NCBI RefSeq assembly: GCF_000143685.1
Contig: NC_014328.1
Coordinates: 2,232,001 to 2,296,000, forward strand
Length of the DNA stretch: 64,000 nucleotides
From: Clostridium ljungdahlii DSM 13528
GTDB taxonomy: Bacteria > Bacillota > Clostridia > Clostridiales > Clostridiaceae
Reading direction: 5' to 3'
Below are positions 1 to 8,374 of this stretch, one piece after another (the stretch's first letter is position 1; each line of letters starts with the position of its first letter). The notes beneath the pieces were generated by a model. It was not told the origin of the DNA and searched no databases. It was given only the letters and a program-made list of their open reading frames with translations. Both the position numbers and the translations under genes were made by a program.

Positions 1-2
1 AT

Positions 3-71
3 TTAACCTCAACGGAGGATAAATTTAATTTAAGGATGGCCTTTTATATTAAAGAATATATGAGATTGTAA
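3..71 (+). CDS. Possible 3' end of an upstream gene
   Basis: One frame is open from the window edge for 22 codons and ends in TAA at 69-71. The short peptide is rich in charged residues and looks like a plausible protein C-terminus, but it is far too short to identify. The structured repeat at 81 begins ten bases later, as it does behind two other genes in this window. Confidence 0.25.
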   Translation, partial: LTSTEDKFNLRMAFYIKEYMRL

Positions 72-80
72 ATGCATGAT

Positions 81-250
81 AAACAGAGTTCTTGGCATCA
101 GATGACCTGATGCTTAGAAATCGTTATCCAGGGACGTAGATGCTCTTTACTCTCACTTGGAGAAAAGCAGATATCCCAAATCTTTGATTTGGTGATAGTC
201 GCTTTCGCTGTGTGCGTGAGAGTATTAGAGCAGGTAGTCATCGGATAAAA
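81..250 (+). ncRNA. Dispersed structured RNA/repeat, copy A
   Basis: This is the first of three related elements (others at 15759-15892 on the minus strand and 63826-63960). It has a hairpin GCATCAG (95-101) with CTGATGC (107-113), extended by TTCT/AGAA, and a closing helix TTATCC (124-129) with GGATAA (243-248). An inner arm pairs CTCTCAC with GTGAGAG. The internal-loop sequences CTTAGAAATCG and GTAG are conserved between copies while helix bases change together. Copy A carries an extra inner hairpin around 160-215. No known Rfam family was recognised, so it could be a small RNA or a non-autonomous mobile element. Confidence 0.6.
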
Positions 251-253
251 TAT

Positions 254-306
254 AGAACTATCTTATCAATATTAAAATATAGATGAGATAGTTCTTATTA
301 TTTTAT
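254..306 (+). terminator. Rho-independent terminator after structured RNA copy A
   Basis: AGAACTATCTTATC (254-267) pairs with GATGAGATAGTTCT (282-295) and is followed by a T-rich tail. It lies four bases behind the structured element, which suggests transcription through the element ends here. Confidence 0.6.
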
Positions 307-838
307 TGCAAAAGTCATATAAGATAAATATTAGGTTAAAATGAACATTTCTAGTGAAAAATTTTTCCAAATAGTAATTTACTAGACATATAATAATTAA
401 AAGTAACAATAATTCGCAAATATATCATTATAAAATTAATAAATCATAAATAGTTATTTGGTTTTTTTGATAATTTATCACGCCATTTATGATATTTTAT
501 TTAAAAAATATACGAGATCAAAGAAAAAGAGATATGGGAAGGCTTTATACATGCGCCTTATGTATACTCAGCACAAATTAGACAAATAAAGTTTGTGTTC
601 ATATGCTATTGTTATACAAAATGAAATATTGTAGTATTTAATTATTCAATATTGATGAAAAAAAAGTAAATATTACACTTTAAATTTTTATTTTGAAATT
701 TATTATTTTGATTCTTGCAAAAACAGCCGTAAAAAATTGTAACAGTTTACATGATTTGAAATTGATAATTTAATAATAAAATAATTAAATACAATGCCAT
801 GTTTAAAAAATTAGTTACCGATTTAAGGAGGTCTAAAA
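307..838. other. AT-rich intergenic region upstream of the aminotransferase operon
   Basis: No gene is supported in these 530 bases. An inverted repeat TATACAT/TATGTATA lies near 546-566 and could bind a regulator. The promoter of the following operon should be in the last 150 bases, but no -35/-10 pair stands out from the AT-rich background. A strong AAGGAGG ribosome site is at 825-831. Confidence 0.4.
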
Positions 839-2197
839 ATGTTGAAGGAACAATTACCTAAAATAATAACTGATAAAGTCCCTGGACCGAAAGCAGAAGA
901 AGTAATACGAAGAAGAGAAGATGCAGTACCCTCTGCAATTAAATGTGTATATCCTGTTGTAATAAAAAGGGCAGAAGGTGCGGTGATTGAGGATGTTGAT
1001 GAAAATTATTTTCTTGACTGGACTGGTGGTGTAGGCGTACTAAACGTTGGATTTTCCCATCCAGAAGTGGTTGAAGCTGTGAAAGAACAGTCAGAGAAGT
1101 ATTTCCATGGTATGTTTAATATTGTTACACACGAAGGATATGTTAAGCTGGCAGAGAAAATGAACTCCATTGTTCCTGTAAAGGGAAATAAGAAAAAAAC
1201 GTTTTTCGCAAATAGTGGAGCAGAGGCTGATGAAAATGCAGTAAAAATAGCAAAAGCTTTTACAAATAGACCCAATATAGTTGTATTTTCAGGGGCATTT
1301 CATGGACGTACAGTTATGACCATGGCAATGACATCGAAAAAATCTTATGCCTATGGAATGGGACCTTTTCCAGATGGTGTATACCGTGCAGAATTTCCGT
1401 ATTTATATAGAAGTCCTGAAGGAATGCCAGAGAGTGAAACCATTAATTATTATATAGAAAGTATTAAAAAAGTATTTGATCAAGCTTCACCACCGGAGTA
1501 CGTAGCAGCTATAGTAGTAGAACCACTTCAGGGTGAAGGCGGATTTATTCCAGCTCCCATTGAATGGGTTAAAGCAGTAAGAACTATTTGTGATAAATAT
1601 GGTATATTGCTTGTTGCAGATGAGGTACAATGTGGGTTCTGCCGTACAGGTAAAATGTTTGCTTCTGAATATTGGAAGGAAGCAGGAGCAGCTCCAGATA
1701 TAATAGCAACTGCAAAATCTATTGCAGCTGGTATGCCATTAAGCGCAATAACAGCAAGGGAAGAGATTATGGAGGCAGTAAGACCCGGAACAATTGGAGG
1801 AACCTTCTGTGGAAATGCAGTAGCATGTGCAGCAGCATTAAAAGTGATAGAAATTATGGAAAGAGATCATTTGGCTGACCGTTCTATGGAAATAGGTAAG
1901 AAAGTAATGAAACGCTATATGGAATGGAAAGAAAAATATGAGATTGTTGGAGATGTAAGAGGACTCGGCGGAATGGTTGGAATAGAATTTGTAAAAAACA
2001 AAGAAAAGAAAGATCCAAATCCTGAAATTGTATCAGCAGTTATTCAAGAAGCAGCCCAAAATGGACTTATGATTGAGAACTCGGGTGTTTATGGAAATGT
2101 TATCCGCTTTTTAGCACCACTTGTAATTACAGATAAGCAGCTTGAAGCAGGATTAGATATTTTTGAAAAAGCAATTTCTAAGTGTATGCAAAAGTAA
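839..2197 (+). CDS. Class III PLP-dependent aminotransferase (GabT-like)
   Basis: This 452-residue protein has the fold-type I class III aminotransferase layout. Visible are the cofactor-site stretch SGAEADENAVK (about residues 127-137), the DEVQCGFCRTG aspartate motif (about 262-272) and the Schiff-base lysine Lys293 in TAKSIAAGMPL. The family transfers an amino group from omega- or alpha-amino acids such as 4-aminobutyrate or ornithine to a 2-oxo acid. It is the first gene of an operon with the carboxyltransferase/oxoprolinase genes, so its substrate may be linked to a lactam or glutamate-like compound. Substrate specificity is inference. AAGGAGG precedes the ATG. Confidence 0.85.
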   Translation: MLKEQLPKIITDKVPGPKAEEVIRRREDAVPSAIKCVYPVVIKRAEGAVIEDVDENYFLDWTGGVGVLNVGFSHPEVVEAVKEQSEKYFHGMFNIVTHEGYVKLAEKMNSIVPVKGNKKKTFFANSGAEADENAVKIAKAFTNRPNIVVFSGAFHGRTVMTMAMTSKKSYAYGMGPFPDGVYRAEFPYLYRSPEGMPESETINYYIESIKKVFDQASPPEYVAAIVVEPLQGEGGFIPAPIEWVKAVRTICDKYGILLVADEVQCGFCRTGKMFASEYWKEAGAAPDIIATAKSIAAGMPLSAITAREEIMEAVRPGTIGGTFCGNAVACAAALKVIEIMERDHLADRSMEIGKKVMKRYMEWKEKYEIVGDVRGLGGMVGIEFVKNKEKKDPNPEIVSAVIQEAAQNGLMIENSGVYGNVIRFLAPLVITDKQLEAGLDIFEKAISKCMQK

Positions 2198-2263
2198 GTT
2201 ACTTTTCTATTATAAATTACACGATTTAATTAAATAATTAAATGTAAAAAGGGAGGAAAAAGT

Positions 2264-3247
2264 ATGAGCAAGTATGATGTTATTATTGATACTCTTCCTG
2301 CTAAAGGTGACAGAATTGAAATATTATTCCGTCAGGCAGGTGATGGCTTTATTCAAGTGGAATATGGTTATGAACAGAGGGTGGAACTGCTGGATTCCTT
2401 TAGAATTCTGGCAGTAGATGCAAAGGTTAAGAAAATGAATATCAAGGGATTAATTGAGACATTACCAAGTTTAAGAGCAAATATGATACATTTTGATCCT
2501 ACCATTATTTTCCCACAAGAACTTATTGACAAAATCAAAGATGCAGAAGAATCTATTGCTGGTGTTGATGATATGGTAATTGATTCAAGAATCATTACGC
2601 TGCCAATTGCTTTCGAGGACAGTCAAACTAAAAAGGCAGTTGAAATGTATTTAAAACAAATTCGTCCTGATGCACCAAACTGCAAGGATGGATATAATCT
2701 TGAATACATGGCTCTATGCAATGGATGCACTGTAGATGATATTAAACATATGTTATTAGATACTTATTGGTATAACAGCGGGTGCGGTTTCTGGCCGGGT
2801 GGAGGCTTTTTCTGGCCAATGGATCCAAGGTGCAAAATGATTGTACCAAAATACAATCCTCCGCGTATATGGACTCCAGAAGGAGCAGTTGGTATTGGTG
2901 GAGCTTGCCTATTTACTTATACTACAGCAACTGGTGGTGGATATCAATTATTTGGACGTACTATTCCTACATTCCAGTTATCAATGAAACATCCACAGTT
3001 TAAAGACGGACCATTTTTATATCGTCCATCAGGGGATCGCATAAAATTCGTAGAAGTTTCAGAAAAAGAAATATTAGATATATATGATCATGTTCATGAA
3101 AAAACAGATTATGTATATGATATCCAGGAAAGTGAGATTGTTGTTAAGGATTATCTGGAATTCCTTGCAAAACCAGAGGTTGTTGAAGGTGCCAAAGAAT
3201 TTGCGAAGCGCCAGGAACAAGGATCCAAAATAGCACCTAAGCTCTAA
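2264..3247 (+). CDS. Urea-carboxylase/KipI-type carboxyltransferase subunit (AHS1 domain)
   Basis: At 327 residues this is longer than the roughly 240-residue KipI/PxpB proteins. Its C-terminal half carries the AHS1 block seen in urea carboxylases: DPRCKMIVPKYNPPRIWTPE, then GAVGIGG, then GGYQLFGRT. In urea amidolyase that domain, with AHS2, forms the carboxyltransferase active site that accepts carboxylate from biotin; in PxpABC the equivalent subunits act on 5-oxoproline. It is followed 28 bases later by the AHS2 partner and then by a biotin carrier. A biotin-dependent carboxyltransferase role is therefore more likely than a plain kinase-inhibitor (KipI) role. Start supported by GGGAGGAAAAAGT. 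Confidence 0.75.
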   Translation: MSKYDVIIDTLPAKGDRIEILFRQAGDGFIQVEYGYEQRVELLDSFRILAVDAKVKKMNIKGLIETLPSLRANMIHFDPTIIFPQELIDKIKDAEESIAGVDDMVIDSRIITLPIAFEDSQTKKAVEMYLKQIRPDAPNCKDGYNLEYMALCNGCTVDDIKHMLLDTYWYNSGCGFWPGGGFFWPMDPRCKMIVPKYNPPRIWTPEGAVGIGGACLFTYTTATGGGYQLFGRTIPTFQLSMKHPQFKDGPFLYRPSGDRIKFVEVSEKEILDIYDHVHEKTDYVYDIQESEIVVKDYLEFLAKPEVVEGAKEFAKRQEQGSKIAPKL

Positions 3248-3275
3248 TAAATAATATAAGAAGGAGGTAAAAAAT

Positions 3276-4259
3276 ATGATTAAAGTTATAAACGGTGGAA
3301 TTGAAGTTTTGGTAGAAGATTGGCCAGGAAGACTTGGATACATGGGACTTGGAATGGCTGCCGCAGGTGCAATGGACAACCTTGCATTACAGCTTGGAAA
3401 CTTAATTTTAGAAAATAAAAAAGGTGACGCAGCTCTAGAAATTGCTGGTGGTTATTGCCAGCTTGAAATTGTAGAAGACGGAGTTATTGCAATAACAGGA
3501 AGTGACATGAGCCCTACAATTAATGAAAGTGTTGTACCAATGTGGAAGGCAATTGCAGTTAAAGCAGGTGATATACTTAAATTTTCACACTTTGGACAAG
3601 CTGGTTTCAGAGCTTATGTGTGTATAGCAGGAGGAATTGATGTGCCAGAATATCTTGGAATCAAATCAACTTGTCTTTTTGGAAGCTATGGTGGTTTTGA
3701 AGGGCGCAAGCTTGCAAAAGATGATGTTATAAAGGTGAATAAAAAAGATGTTTCAGGAATTGTTGGTAAAAAATTAAATCCTAAGTATATACCTGAATAC
3801 GTGAATGAATGGGAATTAAGAACTATTCCAGGACCTAATTCAGTACCTGACTACGTAACGGAAAGTGGAATGGATTATTTGTTTAGTACGCCAATGAAAA
3901 TCTCACATAATGCAAACAGAGCTGCTTATCGTTTGCAGGAAGTACCAGATTATTTTTGGGCACGTGAGGATGGTGGAAAAGGCGGAAGCCATCCTTCAAA
4001 TATTGTTGATCATGGTTACAATATGCGTGGTGCAGTTAATGTAACTGGAAATACCCCTTCTCTGCTTATAGCAGATGGGCCTACATTAGGTGGTTTTGTA
4101 TGTGTTGCAAATGTTATTAATGTAGATCTGTGGAAAATTGGCCAGGGGATACCTGCAAGAGATAAAGTAAAACTTAAGCTGGTTACTGTAGAAGATGCAA
4201 TAAAAGCACGTAAAGAAAGAGAAGCAATGTTTGAATCAGTTGATTTAGTAATTGGTTAA
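3276..4259 (+). CDS. pxpC: Biotin-dependent carboxyltransferase subunit (AHS2/PxpC family)
   Basis: This 327-residue protein matches the AHS2/KipA family in order and motif: an N-terminal GGIEVLVEDWPGRLGYMG, a central FRAYVCIAGGIDVPEYLG with SYGGFEGRKL, and a C-terminal GPTLGGFVCVANVI. AHS2 pairs with AHS1 to form the second half of the carboxyltransferase or 5-oxoprolinase. AGAAGGAGGT precedes the ATG. The gene ends at the start of a spurious frame leading into the biotin carrier, so the operon is translationally compact. The symbol is by family; a 5-oxoproline substrate is not proven. Confidence 0.8.
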   Translation: MIKVINGGIEVLVEDWPGRLGYMGLGMAAAGAMDNLALQLGNLILENKKGDAALEIAGGYCQLEIVEDGVIAITGSDMSPTINESVVPMWKAIAVKAGDILKFSHFGQAGFRAYVCIAGGIDVPEYLGIKSTCLFGSYGGFEGRKLAKDDVIKVNKKDVSGIVGKKLNPKYIPEYVNEWELRTIPGPNSVPDYVTESGMDYLFSTPMKISHNANRAAYRLQEVPDYFWAREDGGKGGSHPSNIVDHGYNMRGAVNVTGNTPSLLIADGPTLGGFVCVANVINVDLWKIGQGIPARDKVKLKLVTVEDAIKARKEREAMFESVDLVIG

Positions 4260-4293
4260 TAAAAACAAAAATAGGAAAATGGAGGATAAGATT

Positions 4294-4512
4294 ATGGAAT
4301 ATACATTAAAAGCACATATGCCTGGGCTTGTAGCTCGAGTAGTAGTAAATGTTGGTGACAAGGTTGAAGAAGGACAGGAGCTTGCAGTTATTAACTGTAT
4401 GAAAACAGAAATGAGCTGCCAGACAGAAAAAGCAGGTGTAGTAAAGAAAGTTCTTGTTGCTGAATGGGATGAAATGGATATAGGATCTCCTATGATTATT
4501 TTAGAAGTTTAA
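4294..4512 (+). CDS. Biotin/lipoyl attachment (BCCP) protein
   Basis: A 72-residue single-domain biotinyl carrier. The hallmark lysine lies in NCMKTEMS, which replaces the usual AMKM but keeps Met-Lys. The preceding VNVGDKVEEGQELAVI and following GVVKKVLVAEWDEMDIG strands form the hammerhead fold. The start at 4294 is chosen over an upstream in-frame ATG at 4252, because GGAGG sits eight bases before 4294 and the upstream ATG overlaps the previous gene. It presumably carries carboxylate between a biotin carboxylase, which is not in this window, and the AHS1/AHS2 pair. Confidence 0.8.
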   Translation: MEYTLKAHMPGLVARVVVNVGDKVEEGQELAVINCMKTEMSCQTEKAGVVKKVLVAEWDEMDIGSPMIILEV

Positions 4513-4527
4513 TGGAGGTGAATCAGT

Positions 4528-5295
4528 ATGAAGATAGATATTAATGTTGATATGGGTGAAAGCTTCGGACGTTATGTTCTTGGAGACGATGAAGCACTTA
4601 TGCCTTATGTAACATCTGCAAATATTGCAACATGCTTTCATGCCGGCGATCCACTTGTTTTGGAACGTACCATAAAATGGGCAAAAAAGTATGGAGTAGC
4701 AATAGGTGCACATATAGGTCTTCCTGATAGGCAAGGATTTGGAAGAAGACAGATGGATATTTCAGTTGAAGAACTTAGATCCGATATGTTATATCAGTTA
4801 GGAGCAATGGATGCATTTTTAAAATTGCAGGGCCTTAAAATGCAACATGTAAAGCCTCATGGAATATTATACCGAATGGTTGGTGAGCAGGAGAAATATA
4901 TTGATACTTTTCTCAATACTATTGAGGAATATAATAAGGATCTTTATATTATGCTTCATACAGGATGCGAGGCTTTAAAACGTGCAGAAAAGAGAGGCTT
5001 GAAGACAGCACCAGAGGTATTGATTGACCTTGGCTATGATGAAAATGGAAACTGGATGCTTGAAAGAGTAAAGAAAGCACGTTCTCCAGAGGAAGTAGCT
5101 GATAGGGCAGTTAAGGTTGCAAAAGAAGGAAAAATTGATACAATTGATGGAAAACTAATTGATGTTAATGGATGCACAGTATGTATTCATGGTGATTCAC
5201 CTAATGCTACTATGGTGGCAACTGCGGTGAGGGAATCATTAGAAAACAGTGGTGTAACAGTTACAAACCTGAATGGATACTTTGGACAAACATAG
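4528..5295 (+). CDS. pxpA: LamB/YcsF family protein (5-oxoprolinase subunit A)
   Basis: This 255-residue protein starts with the family signature DINVDMGESFGRY and contains SANIATCFHAGDP, GAHIGLPDRQGFGRR, HVKPHGILYRM and the C-terminal VCIHGDSPNA. The family works with the KipI and KipA subunits as an ATP-dependent 5-oxoprolinase, opening pyroglutamate to glutamate, and also pairs with urea-carboxylase-like genes. GGAGGTGAATCAGT precedes the ATG, 15 bases after the biotin carrier. Co-transcription with an aminotransferase fits a pathway that opens a lactam or amide and then transaminates. Confidence 0.85.
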   Translation: MKIDINVDMGESFGRYVLGDDEALMPYVTSANIATCFHAGDPLVLERTIKWAKKYGVAIGAHIGLPDRQGFGRRQMDISVEELRSDMLYQLGAMDAFLKLQGLKMQHVKPHGILYRMVGEQEKYIDTFLNTIEEYNKDLYIMLHTGCEALKRAEKRGLKTAPEVLIDLGYDENGNWMLERVKKARSPEEVADRAVKVAKEGKIDTIDGKLIDVNGCTVCIHGDSPNATMVATAVRESLENSGVTVTNLNGYFGQT

Positions 5296-5309
5296 GAGGT
5301 GGAGTAGAG

Positions 5310-5801
5310 ATGAAAAAAATTGAAGCATTAGATGTATCGGTAGCAGTTCTAGCAGCAGTATCATGTCTTTTTATGTATATAAAAGTTCCTGTTTGGGCTT
5401 TGTTTATAGGCTGGGCATGGTACTTTACTTTAGGGGCAACTCCAGACCTTATTGCAAAGGGAATACCACCGATGATTACAGGATCAGTACTTGCAATTTT
5501 AGCATTTGTCCTTATCAATATATTTACGGGATTTATGCCAGCTATGGCAGCTACCATAGTTTCAGTTTTTATTACAGTATTTTTGTTAATGATATCACTA
5601 AAAATATCTGCATTGAATATTTCTCTTATGTCTTTTAATGCTTATTCATGTATGTTCATAGGTTATGGTGCAGGAGCGTATATGACAATTAAAGGAATGC
5701 CTGCTCTGCTTAATGCAGCAATTTGGATTACAGGAGCAAATTTCATCGGATTGATTTTTGGGTGGATGAGTATTAAATTTACAACATTTAAAAAGAATTA
5801 A
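5310..5801 (+). CDS. DUF1097 family membrane protein
   Basis: A 163-residue, very hydrophobic protein with about five predicted membrane segments and a positively charged C-terminus (KFTTFKKN). It matches the DUF1097 type, whose function is unknown. As the last gene of the carboxyltransferase operon, with AGGAGGTGG before the ATG and a terminator directly behind, it could be a permease or exporter for the pathway substrate. That role is inference. Confidence 0.65.
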   Translation: MKKIEALDVSVAVLAAVSCLFMYIKVPVWALFIGWAWYFTLGATPDLIAKGIPPMITGSVLAILAFVLINIFTGFMPAMAATIVSVFITVFLLMISLKISALNISLMSFNAYSCMFIGYGAGAYMTIKGMPALLNAAIWITGANFIGLIFGWMSIKFTTFKKN

Positions 5802-5810
5802 AGTTAAATT

Positions 5811-5841
5811 AAAAATGCTGTTTTTTGAAAACAGCATTTTT
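5811..5841. terminator. Bidirectional terminator between convergent operons
   Basis: AAAAATGCTGTTTT pairs perfectly with AAAACAGCATTTTT across a three-base loop. A/T runs on both sides let it serve both the upstream operon and the convergent symporter gene. Confidence 0.85.
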
Positions 5842-5854
5842 AATATTTAAATAA

Positions 5855-7327
5855 TTACATCAAGTTCAACTTTTCTTCCATAGATTCAAATTCCTTATTT
5901 ACAGCTTCATCAGGTTTTTTAGTCAAAAGACTTACAACTACGATGGATATGAGAGATAAGGTAAAGCCAGGAATCATCTCATATAAATGAGCAGATAACC
6001 CTGATACAATCCATATTATAACTGTTAGTCCTCCTACAACCATTCCAGACAAAGCTCCCCATTTTGTCATTCTCTTCCAGTAGAGACTTATTAAAAGAGT
6101 TGGACCAAAAGCGGAACCAAAACCTGCCCATGCCTGTCCTACTATACTTAAGATAGTTTTATTTGGAACATAAGCAAATAAAACTGCAACAGCTGCAACT
6201 ACAAGTACAGATATTCTTCCTATAAATACCTGAGTGTGCTCAGGTGCTTTCTTATTTAAAAATGTAAGATAAAAATCTTTTGTAATAGAGCTGGAGCAAA
6301 CTAAAAGTTGGGAAGAAATAGTACTCATAATAGCAGCAAGCACTGCAGATAGTATTATACCTGTAATAAATGGATGGAATAATATATCACCAAGACGCAA
6401 AAATACCATTTCAGGATCTTTTAGAGGTTGATTGTGCATTGTAAAATATACAAGACCTATAAGTCCACTGCTTATTGCACCTAAAAGGCCAATAGCCATC
6501 CAGCTTATACCTATTCTTCTTGCAGATTTTAATTCTTTTGCAGATTTTATTGCCATAAAACGTACAATAATATGAGGTTGTCCAAAGTAACCAAGTCCCC
6601 AAGCTAAAAATCCAATAATAGTAGAAAAACTTGTTCCTCTAAGTATGTCAAATAGTGCTGGATTGATATGTTTTACTTTACTTACAAAAGTTCCAGGATC
6701 TACCCCTATATTCATGTATGCAACTACAGGTACCATGACGAGAACTACAAACATAAGACTTCCCTGGAAAAAGTCAGTGAGACTTACTGCTAAAAAGCCA
6801 CCAAAATATGTATATATTACAACTATGGACAGTGTAACTATTACTCCTGATGTATATGTAAATCCAAAAATGTCCCTAAATAATTTTCCGCCGGCTACGA
6901 TACCTGAAGAAACGTATAAAGTGAAGAAAACGAGAATTATTATTCCGGATACAAGCCTCAGCATATTAGCATTATCTTTAAATCTGTTTTGTAAATAATC
7001 TGGCACAGTTAAAGAGTCATTTGAGACTTCTGTATAAATTCTAAAACGTGGTGCTAATAAGAGATAATTGAAATAAGCTCCTATAGTTAAACCAATTCCA
7101 AGCCACATACTGGAGATACCTGTAGTATATACAGCACCAGGAAGACCCATAAGCATCCAACCGCTCATATCGCTTGCACCAGCAGATAATGCTGTAACCA
7201 TAGGACTTAGACTTCTACTCCCAAGCATATAGTCTGAAATGTCGTGGGTTTTCCTGTAAGAATAATAGCCTATCAAGAGCAAAATAAGTAAATACAGCCC
7301 GATAGCCATAAGTGAATAGTACTTCAT
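5855..7327 (-). CDS. putP: Sodium/solute symporter, PutP-like
   Basis: This 490-residue protein of the SSSF family has about 13 hydrophobic segments. The N-terminal block SDYMLGSRSLSPMVTALSAG followed by ASDMSGWMLMGLPGAVYTTG is typical of PutP sodium/proline symporters, as is the central AWGLGYFGQPHIIVRFMAI. Members import proline or related substrates with Na+. AAGAAGGAGAATTTAT precedes the ATG. The gene is monocistronic and convergent with the carboxyltransferase operon. Proline is the best guess for substrate. Confidence 0.85.
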   Translation of the reverse strand: MKYYSLMAIGLYLLILLLIGYYSYRKTHDISDYMLGSRSLSPMVTALSAGASDMSGWMLMGLPGAVYTTGISSMWLGIGLTIGAYFNYLLLAPRFRIYTEVSNDSLTVPDYLQNRFKDNANMLRLVSGIIILVFFTLYVSSGIVAGGKLFRDIFGFTYTSGVIVTLSIVVIYTYFGGFLAVSLTDFFQGSLMFVVLVMVPVVAYMNIGVDPGTFVSKVKHINPALFDILRGTSFSTIIGFLAWGLGYFGQPHIIVRFMAIKSAKELKSARRIGISWMAIGLLGAISSGLIGLVYFTMHNQPLKDPEMVFLRLGDILFHPFITGIILSAVLAAIMSTISSQLLVCSSSITKDFYLTFLNKKAPEHTQVFIGRISVLVVAAVAVLFAYVPNKTILSIVGQAWAGFGSAFGPTLLISLYWKRMTKWGALSGMVVGGLTVIIWIVSGLSAHLYEMIPGFTLSLISIVVVSLLTKKPDEAVNKEFESMEEKLNLM

Positions 7328-7651
7328 ATAAATTCTCCTTCTTATAATTTAAGTTTTGTTAAAACTAATTTATGAATTTTTAAATTAGTATAATGTCATA
7401 TAAGTATAATATCACATTCTAAGTAAATTTAAAATTATTATATAATTTTAAATTATATGGCTAAGAATATGGAACTAACTTATACATGCTTATACATGGA
7501 AATACACATGAGAATTTTAAATATGAATTTTTAAAAGCATTTTATGCAAAAAAGGTAGCATCAGATATTAGAATAAATTAACCACACTAATTGTGAAATG
7601 TTATAATTTATATATGTAAAAATTATATTTGTGGAAAAGGGGAAATTTAAA
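7328..7651. other. Divergent intergenic region with tandem 10-bp repeat
   Basis: This region separates divergent putP and the DUF2284 gene. It contains a perfect tandem repeat of CTTATACATG at 7479-7488 and 7489-7498, with a further ACACATG nearby, a possible regulator site. No gene is seen. Confidence 0.45.
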
Positions 7652-8170
7652 ATGAAAAGTGACATGACAAAATATGTAGAAAAAGCAAAGGAACTTGGGG
7701 CCTATAATGCTAAAATAATAAGTACAGATACTATAAAAACAGGGGCATGGACAATATTAAAGTGTAGGTATGGTTGTAAAAATTATAATACAAGTTATTG
7801 TTGTCCTCCAAAGACTCCTTCTTATAAGGAAATTCAAAATATAATCGATTGTTATAGTACTGGATTGATAGTGCAATCTAAATCAGATCTTGCAGCTACT
7901 ACAAAAATTATAAATAAATTAGAAAACGAAATTTTTCTTTCAGGATATTATAAGGCATTTGGATTTGGTGCAGGGCCCTGCAGATTGTGTGAAAAATGCA
8001 ATATGGAACATTGTGCACATCCACAGGAAGCTAGACCTTCTATGGAAGCTTGTGGTATAGATGTATTTGCAACTGTAAGGGAAAGTGGTTTCCCTATAGA
8101 GGTATTGAAAGGTGAAAAAAATGAAAGTAAAAATGAATTAAATTGTTATGGATTGATATTGATTGAATAA
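7652..8170 (+). CDS. DUF2284 cysteine-rich metal-binding protein
   Basis: A 172-residue protein with a cysteine cluster typical of DUF2284: CRYGCKNYNTSYCCPPKTPS in the N-terminal half, then GAGPCRLCEKCNMEHCAHP and the conserved RPSMEACGIDV stretch. The cysteines suggest iron-sulfur or other metal binding. The ATG at 7652 is preferred over an in-frame GTG at 7631 because AAGGGGAAATTTAAA lies just before it. A paralogue sits inside the methyltransferase module at 20616, so this copy may also serve corrinoid methyl transfer. Function is unknown. Confidence 0.7.
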   Translation: MKSDMTKYVEKAKELGAYNAKIISTDTIKTGAWTILKCRYGCKNYNTSYCCPPKTPSYKEIQNIIDCYSTGLIVQSKSDLAATTKIINKLENEIFLSGYYKAFGFGAGPCRLCEKCNMEHCAHPQEARPSMEACGIDVFATVRESGFPIEVLKGEKNESKNELNCYGLILIE

Positions 8171-8192
8171 GGGGCTATTTTTAATAGTTCCT
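8170..8192 (+). terminator. Short terminator-like hairpin
   Basis: AGGGGCTATT pairs with AATAGTTCCT using two G-U pairs and is followed by T-rich sequence, directly behind the DUF2284 stop codon. Confidence 0.5.
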
Positions 8193-8248
8193 CTTATTAT
8201 ATATTGTATTTTTGCAATTTGCTGAAAATAGTATATAGTAAAAATATT

Positions 8249-8287
8249 CATAATGTATAAACAAATATGATAAATTTAAACATTATG
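8249..8287 (+). promoter_or_regulatory. Putative operator CATAATG-N25-CATTATG, decayed copy
   Basis: CATAATG (8249-8255) and its inverse CATTATG (8281-8287) are exactly 25 bases apart, as they are at 10193-10231. The block lies about 90 bases before the corrinoid pseudogene. The downstream promoter has drifted from the 10.2-kb and 17.8-kb versions. Confidence 0.45.
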
Positions 8288-8374
8288 TAAGTTGAATTGT
8301 AAAAATATATACGATATGCTATTATTAGTATAAGTTAACATAAATGGTTAACTTTTATTAAAGGAGGAGGTGTT

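Noticed and set aside
1006..1275. Antisense open frame inside the aminotransferase gene, and similar frames elsewhere
   Set aside because: These overlap conserved genes in other frames, lack ribosome sites and show no family signature.
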